Below are positions 1 through 12,263 of a stretch of DNA of 64,000 nt, in pieces (the first letter of the stretch is position 1; each line of letters opens with the position of its first letter). The notes below the pieces were generated by a model that did not search any database, was not told the origin of the DNA, and was given only the letters and a program-made list of their open reading frames with translations. Origin of the DNA: Streptococcus ilei (GTDB lineage Bacteria; Bacillota; Bacilli; Lactobacillales; Streptococcaceae); assembly GCF_000479335.1 (NCBI RefSeq), contig NC_022584.1:682001-746000 (forward strand), given 5' to 3'. A program made the position numbers and the translations under genes.

Positions 1-1155
<1,155 letters not shown>

Positions 1156-1168
1156 CTACAAATTAAAA

Positions 1169-1196
1169 GGGACGGAGTTTGGAACACTCCTATCCC
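1169..1196 (-). terminator. Terminator after the aro/LCP operon
   Basis: The stem GGAGT/ACTCC is extended by GGGA/TCCC around a 7-base loop. On the minus strand it is followed by CTTTTAATTTG. It lies 10 bases past the LCP stop and before the rlmD start, so it probably ends the aromatic operon transcript. Confidence 0.6.
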
Positions 1197-1205
1197 TTAA
1201 TTATA

Positions 1206-2531
1206 TCATCTTAAGCCCATTTGGGACAATTTCTTTTTATAAGCATCGAAATCGACCAGCAATCCTTGACCACCATACATATCGTAGGCATCGACCCAAT
1301 CCCCATTTTCTGGGATTGTGATGCGTTCTATCCCCTTGCTGGCACTTCCGACTAAGCCAATCCCGTTAGTTAACAAGAAGGAGAACGGTACATTGGTCGA
1401 GGTCATAGCAAAGACCTTTCCTAGTGCTTCAGAACCAGTGAAGAGTTTAGTTGGATCCTTGATTTGGTGAACAATGGCAGACATGACTTCTTGTTGGCGT
1501 CTCGTCCGTCCAAAGTCTCCCTCATCATCTTTACGGAAACGAGCATAGTTGAGGAGGGTCCGGCCATCCATCCGTTGTTTTCCGACCTTAATGGTCTGAT
1601 TCGGAACAACGCCATCCTTCATATTCAAGTCATCAGGGACTTCAACTTCAGACACAGTTTCACCATCAATGGTGGAGAATTGAGCATTCATCTCCACCCC
1701 GTTAGGGAAGAGGGTATCGATGGCTGTCGCAAAGGTTTGGAAATCGACCATGGCATAGTATTGGATATCAATGTCAAAGTTATCCTTGAGCATCTGACGG
1801 ACCAATTCCGCTCCTTGGTTGTTATTCTGCTCTCCAATGGTAAAGGCTGTATTCAGCTTCTGGTCATAGTAGTCTGAGTAATCTGGATCCGTCTGCTGGC
1901 TCACACCGTCAATATGGACAAGTGTGTCCCGCATAAAGCTAACCATCTTGATCTTGCCATCTTTATTATTGACATTGACCACCATGATGGAGTCCGTTCG
2001 AGTCTCAGACGAGCTTTCCCCTATTCGACCATCTGTACCCAAGATAAGAATATTGACCCCGTCACTGGTCTTCTGGCCGTTAAAATACTCTTTAACAGCT
2101 GGTTGAGCATTGGTTCCACCAGGTTTGCTATTCAAGCCCTTAAGAAACATAAAGACCATCCCACCAAGAACCAATAATAAGAAAACAGCAATCCACTTTA
2201 AAATACGTTTGAAGCGGATTTTTCTTCCCTTCTTACGTTTGGGAAGACCTGTTACTTCCTCTCGATTCTTTTTATTGGATTTGGCTTTATCCTTTCGACT
2301 ACGTGATGGATAGACAGGTAATTCATCAGACTCATTTTCTCCTCTACTTGAAGAAGCCTCAGACTCTTCAGCAATTGCTGAAACGGGGTCATCTTGGAAA
2401 CGTCCCTCTGATTTATTTTTTAGGTACTTGTATTCCGACTGCTCTTTCTCGTTCAGGTAATGGTAGTTGGAATAAAGGTAATCCAATCTCTTTTGTTCAT
2501 GATAGGATAGGTTTTCTGATTCTCTACTCAT
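1206..2531 (-). CDS. psr: LytR-CpsA-Psr (LCP) family cell-wall glycopolymer ligase
   Basis: 441 residues. A charged cytoplasmic N-terminus of about 108 residues, rich in Lys, Ser and Glu, is followed by one membrane segment (~110-130, WIAVFLLLVLGGMVFMFL) and an extracellular LCP domain with ILGTDGR, TRTDSIMV, SFMRDT and NYARFRKDDEGDFGRTRRQQ. LCP enzymes transfer lipid-linked glycopolymers such as teichoic acid or wall polysaccharide to peptidoglycan. The gene overlaps pheA by 4 bp (ATGA), and the same pheA-psr order occurs in pneumococcus, hence the symbol. Which polymer it attaches cannot be read from the sequence; the rgp cluster in this window offers one candidate. Confidence 0.9.
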   Translation of the reverse strand: MSRESENLSYHEQKRLDYLYSNYHYLNEKEQSEYKYLKNKSEGRFQDDPVSAIAEESEASSSRGENESDELPVYPSRSRKDKAKSNKKNREEVTGLPKRKKGRKIRFKRILKWIAVFLLLVLGGMVFMFLKGLNSKPGGTNAQPAVKEYFNGQKTSDGVNILILGTDGRIGESSSETRTDSIMVVNVNNKDGKIKMVSFMRDTLVHIDGVSQQTDPDYSDYYDQKLNTAFTIGEQNNNQGAELVRQMLKDNFDIDIQYYAMVDFQTFATAIDTLFPNGVEMNAQFSTIDGETVSEVEVPDDLNMKDGVVPNQTIKVGKQRMDGRTLLNYARFRKDDEGDFGRTRRQQEVMSAIVHQIKDPTKLFTGSEALGKVFAMTSTNVPFSFLLTNGIGLVGSASKGIERITIPENGDWVDAYDMYGGQGLLVDFDAYKKKLSQMGLR

Positions 2532-3372
2532 ACGTTCTCCGTTTCATTGTCTTTTAGCACATAGACCGAATAGTGGCCTAAGGTTTTGATGGAAACTCCT
2601 AGGGACTCCAGTTCTTGATAGGTAGAAGCAAACAGTAATTCGTCAGCATCCACCACATCGATGATAAAAAAATATTCCCCTAGGGCCGTCTTTAAAGGAC
2701 GGCTCTCAATTTTTGTTAAATTTAATTCTCTTGAAGCAAATGTAGATAGGGCCTGGCATAAGGAACCTGCAATATTACTTGGTAAGGTAATGGCCAGACT
2801 GTCCTTGCAGGCAACACTCTTTAAGGAGCGACTGCCTTCAAAAGGCCGCTGACCAAGAATCCAAAAGCGGGTATAATTCTGATCCATCTCTTGAATATTA
2901 CTGGCTACAACTTCCAGACCATATTCATCCTTGGCCTCCAAAGGCGCAATGGCTGCAATAGGTAGTTCGGGATGTTGTGAGACATAGCGAGCTGCATAGG
3001 AAGTCGAAGTTGTCATCTCCAGTCTGGCTTGAGGAAAATGCTCTTGGACATAGGCTTTTCCCTGGGCTAATGCCTGTGGATGCGAATAGATGACTTCAAT
3101 GACTTGATCCTGCTTAACGGCCAAGAGTTGTTGCTTAATGGGATAAACCACTTCTGCGATAGCCTGGAAACTGGCCTGGTGAAAGAGATAGTCAATGGTC
3201 TCATGGACACTGCCTTCAATGGAGTTCTCAACAGGGATGACTGCATAGTCTACTTGATGGGATTCATAGGCTTTCAATACCTCAGTAATAGAACCATAAG
3301 GACACAATGCAGCGTCTTGAAAACTTTCTAGAGCTACATGATGGGTAAAGGATCCCTTAGGACCGAGATAAG

Positions 3373-3382
<10 letters not shown>
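2528..3382 (-). CDS. pheA: Prephenate dehydratase
   Basis: 284 residues, the usual size of the monofunctional enzyme, which converts prephenate to phenylpyruvate in phenylalanine synthesis. The N-terminal catalytic domain has YLGPKGSFTH, the VENSIEGSV motif (~51-59) and the catalytic TRF triplet (171-173 in NYTRFWILG). The C-terminal ACT domain carries ESRP (226-229), the Phe-binding regulatory motif, so feedback inhibition by phenylalanine is expected. It overlaps aroK by 10 bp upstream and the LCP gene by 4 bp downstream, which implies translational coupling. The start is preceded by GGAG about 8 bases away. Confidence 0.95.
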
Positions 3383-5137
<1,755 letters not shown>

Positions 5138-5230
5138 TTACCCCTTCAAGCTTTTCTAAAAATTCTACCATAAAAAAAAGCCATTTTCAACGTTCACTTG
5201 GAAGGACCTCCAAGAGGAGGGAGAAAAAGA

Positions 5231-5405
5231 GAGTAGGACAGAAATCGGTCATTCGTTAGAATTCGATTTCGTCGTCCCACCTCCGCACAGTTGAGTAGGG
5301 CTGTTAAAGCTGATGAAATCAGCGTAGTAGAGTCCACTCAACAGCTGCGTCTTGCTCGACAATCCAAAGACAATTGAGAGGCTAGGACTTTTGTCCCAGC
5401 CTCTC
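5231..5405 (+). repeat. Interspersed three-stem repeat, copy 1
   Basis: First of five copies of a ~174 bp element. In plus orientation it opens with GAGTAGGACAGAAATCG, which pairs with CGATTTCGTCGTCCCAC. It continues with the stem-loop GCTGATGAAATCAGC inside a longer imperfect stem (GAGTAGGGCT with AGAGTCCACTC), and ends with GAGAGGCTAGGAC/GTCCCAGCCTCTC around a TTTT loop. It ends 2 bases before the UPF0342 stop codon. On the minus strand the far hairpin is followed by CTCTTTTTCTCC, so it may end that gene's transcript. Other copies: 14454-14626, 20275-20447, 21587-21760, 31373-31546. Confidence 0.9.
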
Positions 5406-5407
5406 CC

Positions 5408-5746
5408 TTATTTAAATAAATCTTGAACTGGATCAAAAATAATCCGTTCAATATCTCCTAGATAAACAGATAGTTGCTGTTGTTTGGTGAAAAATTCATT
5501 CACAATTGGATTTCCTTGTAATTTTTCAGCAAAATCTTGCATCTTCTTTTGTTGGTCTTCGGTTGGCATTTGTCCAGACTGGATAACCCCATGGATTTCT
5601 TGTTGGAAAGCAAGGTAGTCTCCGAATAAAGCTTTTGCATCCGCATCTGCATCAATGGCTTCCTTACTAGCAAGGACAGCTTTGTATTCTGGTAAGTCAC
5701 GAATTCCACGTGACAATTCATTGGCTATATCATAAATATTTGACAT
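5408..5746 (-). CDS. YlbF/YmcA family protein (UPF0342)
   Basis: 112 residues, predicted almost wholly helical and acidic, with no membrane segment. It matches from memory the streptococcal UPF0342 proteins, which sit at this same place between tyrA and aroA in pneumococcus; the ending [19 protein letters not shown] is typical. YlbF/YmcA relatives in Bacillus form a complex that affects RNase Y activity and biofilm or competence control, but a role for this streptococcal member is not established. It has its own likely promoter (-10 at 5779-5784) and a strong AAGGAG site. Confidence 0.85.
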   Translation of the reverse strand: MSNIYDIANELSRGIRDLPEYKAVLASKEAIDADADAKALFGDYLAFQQEIHGVIQSGQMPTEDQQKKMQDFAEKLQGNPIVNEFFTKQQQLSVYLGDIERIIFDPVQDLFK

Positions 5747-5778
5747 GTGATTTCTCCTTAAAGGTTTGATTTCATTCT

Positions 5779-5784
5779 ATTATA
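5779..5784 (-). promoter_or_regulatory. -10 box upstream of the UPF0342 gene
   Basis: TATAAT on the minus strand, 32 bases before the start codon. No good -35 is visible at 16-18 bases upstream. It suggests a secondary promoter inside the aro operon. Confidence 0.4.
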
Positions 5785-5845
5785 CAAAGAATATTTTACA
5801 TATTGCATTAGAAACTGATGTTTTTAAAAAAATCCTACTTGAGAC

Positions 5846-6952
5846 CTATTTGATCACTACGCTATAATCCGTTTGCTCTGTAATCAGGGCTTCAGCCCTT
5901 GCTTGATCTGCAACTGTCTTAAAGGAAATTTGGAGGATTCCATAGACATCTTCCCGGTTTTCCTCATTAATATGAATATTGACCAAGGAAGTCCCACGAA
6001 GCAACTCCAAGATCCGAAGGATGACATCTTCTTCGTCTGGGACATCCACAAAAATGTCAAAGGTACTTTCCACCCCGCCTCGTTTGTGGATCTGCATGTG
6101 CTGGCGTTGCTCTCGACTCTGATCAAAGAAGGACCAAATGTCATCTTCTTGCCCTTGTCTTATCATATCGGCAACTTGGTCAAGGCGATTTTGAAAGTCC
6201 GCTATCCGATCAAGAACAGCACTTGGATTGGACAGCAAGATAGAAGTCCACATGCTGGGCTCACTCTCTGCAATCCGCGTCATATCACGGAATCCACCTG
6301 CAGCAAAGCGACCCGTAAGGCTATGCTCCTCTGTATAAGCAGCTGCTTGTCCCATCAGGGTTGCAGCTAATACATGAGGAAAGTGGCTGATTTGAGAAGT
6401 GACTCGATCGTGTTCAATTGGATCCACCTCGATGAAACGGGCTCCAAGCCCTGAGAGCAAATCCTTCATTTCCAAAATAGCACTGGGATCAGTCGCAAGA
6501 GTTGGAGTAAAAATGTAATAAGCATTTTCAAAGAGGGTAGAGTCAGCCGAGGCAGCTCCCGTCTTGTGACTCCCCGCCATGGGATGCCCACCGACAAAAC
6601 GGACTGGGAGATGGTTAAAAGCTTCTTGACCCGCTTCTACAATCGCCCCCTTGGTCGACCCCACATCCGTTACAATAACCCCTTCTTTCAGTGGCATTTT
6701 TGACAATTGCTGAAAGGTTTCAATCGTTTGTTTCACAGGTAAGGAGACGATGATAACATCTACTTTAGAAGCAAACTCTTCAAGATTGGCCGTCACCTTA
6801 TCAACAATCCCATTCTTCAAAGCAATATCCCGCGAGGCTTGACTGCGATTATAACCTAATAGAGTAACTTCTGGATGGCCCTTCCGAATCCCCATGGCTA
6901 ACGAAGCTCCAATCAGTCCGAGACCGACGATATATACAACCTTTTCTTCCAT
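5846..6952 (-). CDS. tyrA: Prephenate dehydrogenase with ACT domain
   Basis: 368 residues. The N-terminal Rossmann fold shows VYIVGLGLIGASLA (nucleotide motif GLGLIG, 10-15), then DVGSTKGAIV and the substrate-site motif FVGGHPMAGSHKTGA. The C-terminal ~70 residues (from about 298, STFDIFVDVPDEEDV) form an ACT domain, so tyrosine feedback is likely. It oxidises and decarboxylates prephenate to 4-hydroxyphenylpyruvate with NAD+. It follows aroC by 12 bases, with GGAG 8 bases before ATG. Confidence 0.94.
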   Translation of the reverse strand: MEEKVVYIVGLGLIGASLAMGIRKGHPEVTLLGYNRSQASRDIALKNGIVDKVTANLEEFASKVDVIIVSLPVKQTIETFQQLSKMPLKEGVIVTDVGSTKGAIVEAGQEAFNHLPVRFVGGHPMAGSHKTGAASADSTLFENAYYIFTPTLATDPSAILEMKDLLSGLGARFIEVDPIEHDRVTSQISHFPHVLAATLMGQAAAYTEEHSLTGRFAAGGFRDMTRIAESEPSMWTSILLSNPSAVLDRIADFQNRLDQVADMIRQGQEDDIWSFFDQSREQRQHMQIHKRGGVESTFDIFVDVPDEEDVILRILELLRGTSLVNIHINEENREDVYGILQISFKTVADQARAEALITEQTDYSVVIK

Positions 6953-6964
6953 TTATTTCTCCAG

Positions 6965-8131
6965 TTAGAAAGCTTTGGTATAGGCCCGATGAAGCTCGAC
7001 AGCTTCCTTCAATTCCTCCAGATTATCAGAAGAGAATTTATCCAAGACTTCTGTAGCTAAGACCGTTGCCACCACAGCCTCCATGACTACTCCCGCCGCT
7101 GGAAGTGCTGTTGGATCACTCCGCTCCACCGTTGCCTTATATGGCTCATGCGTTTCAATATCGACACTCATGAGGGGCTTATAAAGGGTCGGGATTGGCT
7201 TCATAACCCCACGGACAATAATGGGCTCCCCATTGGTCATGCCTCCTTCAAATCCGCCTAAATGATTGGTTCGACGGGTATAACCATTTTGTTGGGACCA
7301 GAGGATTTCGTCCATGACCTGACTGCCTTTGCGACGACCAGCTTCAAAGCCCATTCCGAATTCTACTCCTTTAAAGGCGTTGATGGAGACAACCCCTTGA
7401 GCAATTTTGGCATCCAATTTCTTGTCCCATTGGACAAAAGATCCTAGACCAACAGGCACACCACCTACAATGGTTTCAACGATCCCTCCGATGGTATCTC
7501 CTTCTTTCTTCACGCTATCGATATAGGCCTTGATTTCTTTCTCTCGCTCTCGATTGACAATAGAAACCTCGGATTGAGCGACCGCTTCTTTGATTTGCGA
7601 AACCGTAAGATTTTCTGGAACCTCTACTTCGATGCCACCGAAATTAACGATGTGGCTGGCTACTTGGATCCCAATCTCTTCTAATAACCGTTTGGCTACT
7701 GCACCAACTGCTACCCGCATAGTCGTTTCCCGAGCCGATGACCTCTCCAATGAATTGCGTAAGTCATCGAAACGGTACTTGATCCCACCGACCAAATCAG
7801 CGTGGCCTGGACGAGGCTTAGTAATTTTCCGAAGCCCCTTTTTCTTTTCTTCCACATCACTGACAGACATGATCTCCAGCCATTTTTGATGGTCTAGGTT
7901 GGTGACATTCAAGGTGATGGGGCCTCCCATGGTCAAGCCATGGCGAACTCCGGAGGTGATCTCGACCTGATCGCTTTCAATCTTCATCCGTGCTCCACGA
8001 CCGTAGCCCCCTTGGCGACGTTTCAACTCAGCATTGATAAAATCAGCCGTCAAAGGGAGTCCTGCAGGCACTCCTTCAATAATGGCTGTTAGTCGTGGTC
8101 CGTGTGATTCTCCTGCTGTTAAATAACGCAT
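6965..8131 (-). CDS. aroC: Chorismate synthase
   Basis: 388 residues from [11 protein letters not shown]. An upstream in-frame start at 8203 would add 24 residues that overlap aroB and match no AroC N-terminus; ATG 8131 has AAAGGAG six bases upstream and gives the family start. Motifs: [37 protein letters not shown], and [13 protein letters not shown]. It makes chorismate from EPSP and needs reduced FMN. It is separated from aroB by 20 bases and followed by tyrA. Confidence 0.95.
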   Translation of the reverse strand: MRYLTAGESHGPRLTAIIEGVPAGLPLTADFINAELKRRQGGYGRGARMKIESDQVEITSGVRHGLTMGGPITLNVTNLDHQKWLEIMSVSDVEEKKKGLRKITKPRPGHADLVGGIKYRFDDLRNSLERSSARETTMRVAVGAVAKRLLEEIGIQVASHIVNFGGIEVEVPENLTVSQIKEAVAQSEVSIVNREREKEIKAYIDSVKKEGDTIGGIVETIVGGVPVGLGSFVQWDKKLDAKIAQGVVSINAFKGVEFGMGFEAGRRKGSQVMDEILWSQQNGYTRRTNHLGGFEGGMTNGEPIIVRGVMKPIPTLYKPLMSVDIETHEPYKATVERSDPTALPAAGVVMEAVVATVLATEVLDKFSSDNLEELKEAVELHRAYTKAF

Positions 8132-8151
8132 GGTATCTCCTTTGTCGGTTT

Positions 8152-9216
8152 CTAGTTTAAGAAGTCTTTCATTTCTTCCAATGGGACTGGATGAATCTGA
8201 CAAGTGCCAATTTCTGGGACCAAAACGAGTTTTAATTGATTGCCCCTCGCCTTCTTGTCCAAGGTCAAGGCTTGATATAGCTCTTCTTTATCCCATTTAT
8301 GGAATTCTACTGGTAAGCCAAATTTTTGACACATTTGGCGAATGGCCCGTGTTAAACCGGCTTGGACGAGTCCCTTGGCTTCTGCCACCTTAGTGACTTG
8401 TACCATCCCTATCGCTACGGCTTCTCCGTGCATGACCTGGCCATAACCTGCAGTTGCTTCAATGGCGTGTCCAAGGGTATGACCAAAATTCAGATAAAGA
8501 CGGATGCCCTGGTCTAGCTCATCCTCAACAACCATCTTGCGCTTGACTTGACAGGAATGAGCAATCAGGGATTCTGCATGCTCATAAATAGACTCGACGG
8601 AGCCATCCATTCCTTCCAATTCTTCCCATAATTCTGGATCCTCAATGAGTCCATACTTGATGACCTCCCCCATGCCCTCGATCAACTCACGTTGGCCCAG
8701 GGTCCGCAGTACCTCAGGGTCAATCAAGACTCCAGCAGGTTGGGCAAAGGTTCCTACCAAGTTTTTAGCATAGAGCGTATTTACTCCAGTCTTGCCTCCA
8801 ATAGAAGAGTCGACTTGAGCAGTCAAACTAGTTGGTACTTGGACGAAATGAATCCCACGCATATAAGTGGAAGCCACGAAACCAGCTAGATCTCCGACAA
8901 CGCCACCACCCAGAGCAAGGATCCCATCCGATCGTGTCATGCCATTCTTCGCTAAAAATTCATAAACTTTCTGAACAGTCGTTAGATTTTTACTAGCTTC
9001 TCCTTCTAGAAACTCATAATGAACAACTGTAAATCCTTCACTTTCAAGGCATTTCACTACCTGACTTGCATAAAGGGATCCCACATGGTTGTCTGTTATG
9101 ACTGCTACTTTTTGAGGTTCCCATAAATGACTGAGCCAAGTTCCTACCTTTTGGATTGCTCCATTCTCAATGACAATCTCATAACCATTCTTTGGTAGAT
9201 CAACATTCACCTTCAT
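8152..9216 (-). CDS. aroB: 3-dehydroquinate synthase
   Basis: 354 residues. The NAD-binding and active-site motifs [16 protein letters not shown] and [19 protein letters not shown] are intact, and the metal-binding Glu/His set is seen in [11 protein letters not shown] and [11 protein letters not shown]. It cyclises DAHP to 3-dehydroquinate, the first cyclic intermediate; the DAHP synthase gene itself is not in this window. The start has AAAGGAG. A hairpin with a T-tract lies between aroE and this gene. Confidence 0.95.
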   Translation of the reverse strand: MKVNVDLPKNGYEIVIENGAIQKVGTWLSHLWEPQKVAVITDNHVGSLYASQVVKCLESEGFTVVHYEFLEGEASKNLTTVQKVYEFLAKNGMTRSDGILALGGGVVGDLAGFVASTYMRGIHFVQVPTSLTAQVDSSIGGKTGVNTLYAKNLVGTFAQPAGVLIDPEVLRTLGQRELIEGMGEVIKYGLIEDPELWEELEGMDGSVESIYEHAESLIAHSCQVKRKMVVEDELDQGIRLYLNFGHTLGHAIEATAGYGQVMHGEAVAIGMVQVTKVAEAKGLVQAGLTRAIRQMCQKFGLPVEFHKWDKEELYQALTLDKKARGNQLKLVLVPEIGTCQIHPVPLEEMKDFLN

Positions 9217-9274
9217 AAGGATCTCCTTTCAAATCCATGTGAAAAACATTACAATTTCACCATTGTATAAAAAT

Positions 9275-9313
9275 AGAAAACAGAGCATACTTGATTAAGT
9301 TTTTCTGTTTTCT
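9275..9313 (-). terminator. Hairpin with T-tract between aroE and aroB
   Basis: Perfect 9-base arms AGAAAACAG/CTGTTTTCT with a 21-base loop. On the minus strand the distal arm is followed by ATTTTTATA. It starts 5 bases past the aroE stop. It could be a partial terminator or processing site that lowers expression of aroB and later genes relative to aroDE; the stem is AT-rich and so weak. Confidence 0.45.
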
Positions 9314-9317
9314 TCCA

Positions 9318-10193
9318 TCATTTTTCTAATACATATTCAGGGTATTCCAATTTCAAGGCTTGCCAGACTTCCTGCTCTGGGAAGGTTTTATACGTCATTA
9401 GTTCGAAGGCTAGGGCAGCTTGATGAAACAGCATTCCAAGCCCATTTACCGTTTGCAGCTCTTGTTCTTCCGCTAATTGAAGAAACGGTGTCTTGGCAGG
9501 AAAATAAGCCAAGTCGGCTACTAGACATCCTTTAGGAAAGGTAAAGTCCTTAGGAACAGGAAGGGAAACTCCGTCCATTCCAAGTCCAGTAGCATTGATC
9601 AATAAATCCGTCCCCACCATCATTGCATTGACCTGGTCCCGACGGGATAAGTCATGGAGGACAATTGAAAAAGAGAGAGCTTCAGATAGTGGAGAGAAGG
9701 TAGCCTGATACTTGGCTAAACTTTCTGGGCGAACAAATAAATGTATCTCTGCCACTCCTTGTCGAATAGCTTCTAGGATAATGGCAGTTGCTGCCCCGCC
9801 TGCTCCCAAAAGGACAAGTTTCTTATCCTTTATAGAAAAAGTCTTGGGTAGACTCTTTAAAAAACCAAGTCCATCGGTATTGTATCCTGTTAAGCAACCA
9901 TCCTTCTGAACAATTGTATTGACCGAACCGATGAGTTGGGCACTTTCATCCACCTGATCTAAGTAGGGTAGGACTTTTTTCTTATAGGGCATGGAAATAT
10001 TGGCGCCCAACATATCCAGTACTCGTAACTGTTGAAGACTTTGTTCAACTTGTTCTTCTGCCACTTCCCAAGCAAGGTAGACCGCATTGGTGGCGGTTAG
10101 TTGGTAAGCATGATTGTGAATAAAGGGCGAGATACTATGACGAATGGGCTTAGCAATGACGGCCGCCATTCGCGTATAGCCATCAATCCTCAT
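9318..10193 (-). CDS. aroE: Shikimate dehydrogenase
   Basis: 291 residues. The N-terminal substrate domain has HSISPFIHN and NISMPYKK with the catalytic Lys at 71, then SVNTIV. The NADP-binding Rossmann motif is [11 protein letters not shown]. The C-terminus has [16 protein letters not shown]. It reduces 3-dehydroshikimate to shikimate. It overlaps aroD by 11 bp, with GGGAG upstream of the ATG. Confidence 0.94.
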   Translation of the reverse strand: MRIDGYTRMAAVIAKPIRHSISPFIHNHAYQLTATNAVYLAWEVAEEQVEQSLQQLRVLDMLGANISMPYKKKVLPYLDQVDESAQLIGSVNTIVQKDGCLTGYNTDGLGFLKSLPKTFSIKDKKLVLLGAGGAATAIILEAIRQGVAEIHLFVRPESLAKYQATFSPLSEALSFSIVLHDLSRRDQVNAMMVGTDLLINATGLGMDGVSLPVPKDFTFPKGCLVADLAYFPAKTPFLQLAEEQELQTVNGLGMLFHQAALAFELMTYKTFPEQEVWQALKLEYPEYVLEK

Positions 10194-10860
10194 CTAAGAT
10201 CTCCCGAATCTTGTGCATGCTTGCCAAACTGATTTGACCTGGTGCACTTTCCTCTCCAACACTAGCATAGGACCAAACAGAACCAGTTAAATCGGCAGCA
10301 ATGCGAGAAATTCGGCCAATTTTCCCCATAGAAATTGTAACGAACTCTTGTTCTGGATTTAGAGTTTTAAAGCCACGTGTATAGTTCATCAAGTCGAGAA
10401 CATCCCGCTCAGTATGAGCCATCACAGAGACCTTTACCAATTTCGGTGTAAAGCTGGTTAATTCCGACATAATTTCCATCATGTTTTCAGGGGTTTCCTG
10501 GAAATTGTGGTAGCTTAAGCAAAGATTGGAATAATCCATCATCTGATTAAACTCGGCCTGGTGACCAAAGTACTCAAAATCGACATAATCCGGATGATAG
10601 ATGTTATTGATATCATGGATAATGGCCACGTACTCTTCACCAGAAAGTTCAATTTCTCCTCCCTGCTCCCGTGTCCGCAGGGTAAATACAATCTCACGAC
10701 CGGCAAATTTTTCAAAGATGGCAGGCGCAACTTGTAAGATATCATTTTTATCCAAATAATCCGCACGCCATTCAATGACATCTGCTTCCTGATACCGACT
10801 GGCATCAATGGCCTGTGCTTCTTCAAAATTTCTTGGCATTACAGAAACAACTAATTTCAT
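10183..10860 (-). CDS. aroD: 3-dehydroquinate dehydratase, type I
   Basis: 225 residues. It has type I landmarks: EWRADYLD near the N-terminus, His 118 in SYHNF, the Schiff-base Lys in KLVKVSVM (Lys 143 or nearby), [10 protein letters not shown], and PGQISLASM near the end. It dehydrates 3-dehydroquinate to 3-dehydroshikimate. The ATG overlaps the stop of the upstream methyltransferase gene (ATGA) and is preceded by AAGGTGG, so it is read from the same mRNA. Confidence 0.95.
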   Translation of the reverse strand: MKLVVSVMPRNFEEAQAIDASRYQEADVIEWRADYLDKNDILQVAPAIFEKFAGREIVFTLRTREQGGEIELSGEEYVAIIHDINNIYHPDYVDFEYFGHQAEFNQMMDYSNLCLSYHNFQETPENMMEIMSELTSFTPKLVKVSVMAHTERDVLDLMNYTRGFKTLNPEQEFVTISMGKIGRISRIAADLTGSVWSYASVGEESAPGQISLASMHKIREILDED

Positions 10861-12020
10861 TGATCCACCTTAATTGTAAAAACTTTCAAGTAATTACTAC
10901 TTTCTTCCTTTTCATTGTATCGAAAATCAGCTGGAAGTCCTACCTCACTGATATAGCGATGTTTATGGCCTTTAAAGCCCTTTTCAATTTCTTTTTTAAA
11001 TTTGTCTCGACTGACATTCGCAGCGTTGGTACTAGCAATCAAAATACCTTTTGGATTTAAAATCTCTAGGGACTGCTCAATTAGTTTGTGATAATCCTTC
11101 GCAACTGAGAAGGTACGCTTCTTATTGCGAGCAAAACTCGGCGGATCTAAAACAATCACATCATAGGTCAAACCATGACGCTTGGCATACTTATAATAAT
11201 CAAAAACGTCCATGACAATAAAGCGGTGCTGGTCTAATTCTAGACCATTTGCCAAAAAATGAGCTTCAGATAGTTCCCGACTACGCTTGGCGAGATCCAC
11301 AGAGGTCGTCTCCAGTGCTCCTCCCATAGCAGCTGCCACTGAAAAAGCCGCCGTATAGGAAAACATATTGAGCAAGGTTTTGCCTGTTGCTAAACCATCT
11401 ACTAAACTAGCGCGCACTTCATGTTGGTCCAAGAAGATTCCTGTCATCAAGCCATCATTCAGAAAAACTTGGTAACGAACTCCATTTTCCAAAATACAGA
11501 AGGTCTCTGGAGCTTCTTGACCAAATAGATGAGCTGACTCATAACCGGGATCCTTAAAACGGATTTTTTCATATCCTCCCAAGACTTCAGGAAAAACTTC
11601 TTGAAAAGCTGCAACGATCAAGTCTCTGATTTGATAGACAAAGGCATTGTATATGGAAAAGACGGCATAATCTTCATAGAGATCAATGGTTAAGCCTCCA
11701 AATCCATCGCCTTCTTGATTAAAAATTCTAAAAGCAGTATCCAATTCCGACTGATAATAGGAGAGACGTTTAGACTTAGCTTCAGCAAATAAGTGACAAA
11801 AGTAAGCTTGATCCAAGGTGATTTTCTTCGGAGAGATGACCCAACCAAGCCCCTTGTTTTGCTCGGAAAGGTAACCTGTCCCAACAAAGTGGCCCGAAGC
11901 TGTAACCAGTTCGACAACCTCATTGTCAAAGGGGAGCTGCCCAAAGTCAACCTTCTCTAAAATCTTATAACCTTTATGGATTTTCTTCTCAATTTGTCGG
12001 TTAATTGTCAGCTTTTTCAT
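10857..12020 (-). CDS. Class I SAM-dependent rRNA methyltransferase, RlmI-like
   Basis: 387 residues. The N-terminal ~80 residues look like a PUA domain. The methyltransferase part has [10 protein letters not shown], the SAM loop [18 protein letters not shown], and the catalytic DPPSFARNK. RlmI makes 5-methylcytosine in 23S rRNA; the family (COG1092) is clear, the exact target is not. It is the first gene of the aro operon and is coupled to aroD by a 4 bp overlap. Its own promoter is placed so that transcription would begin at or next to the A of the start codon, and no separate ribosome binding site is present. Confidence 0.88.
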   Translation of the reverse strand: MKKLTINRQIEKKIHKGYKILEKVDFGQLPFDNEVVELVTASGHFVGTGYLSEQNKGLGWVISPKKITLDQAYFCHLFAEAKSKRLSYYQSELDTAFRIFNQEGDGFGGLTIDLYEDYAVFSIYNAFVYQIRDLIVAAFQEVFPEVLGGYEKIRFKDPGYESAHLFGQEAPETFCILENGVRYQVFLNDGLMTGIFLDQHEVRASLVDGLATGKTLLNMFSYTAAFSVAAAMGGALETTSVDLAKRSRELSEAHFLANGLELDQHRFIVMDVFDYYKYAKRHGLTYDVIVLDPPSFARNKKRTFSVAKDYHKLIEQSLEILNPKGILIASTNAANVSRDKFKKEIEKGFKGHKHRYISEVGLPADFRYNEKEESSNYLKVFTIKVDQ

Positions 12021-12027
12021 ACTCTCT

Positions 12028-12056
12028 ATTGTATCAAAATTTTCAAAATTTCACAA
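12028..12056 (-). promoter_or_regulatory. Promoter of the rlmI-like/aro operon (leaderless geometry)
   Basis: Minus strand: -35 TTGTGA (12051-12056), 17-base spacer, -10 TACAAT (12028-12033) with TGA in front (extended -10). Only 7 bases, AGAGAGT, separate the -10 from ATG, so the usual +1 falls on the start codon. Confidence 0.65.
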
Positions 12057-12188
12057 AGTCTCTTCCTTAAAAATACGATTAATAACAAAGTGATCTCCAT
12101 CGTTTTAAACATTCTTGCTCTTTTTGTTTAGTAATAGATTACAAATCTCAAACTTAGACTTTCTATCCCTCATTATCTGCTTGCTTTA

Positions 12189-12218
12189 TTTTCAAAACGA
12201 TCTAAATTATGGTATACT
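12189..12218 (+). promoter_or_regulatory. Promoter of ltaS
   Basis: Extended -10 TGGTATACT (box 12213-12218) with a weak -35 TTTTCA 18 bases upstream. It lies 46 bases before the GTG start, leaving a leader that carries AAGGAAG. Confidence 0.6.
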
Positions 12219-12263
12219 GTTGTAAGAAAATTTTTAGGAAATAAGGCAAGGAAGTATATTTTT

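Noticed and set aside
5873-6370. 165-codon plus-strand frame opposite tyrA
   Set aside because: Shadow of tyrA codon structure; no start signal or recognisable product.
6965-8203. Longer aroC start at 8203
   Set aside because: It adds 24 residues read across the end of aroB; ATG 8131 has an AAAGGAG and the conserved [11 protein letters not shown] start.
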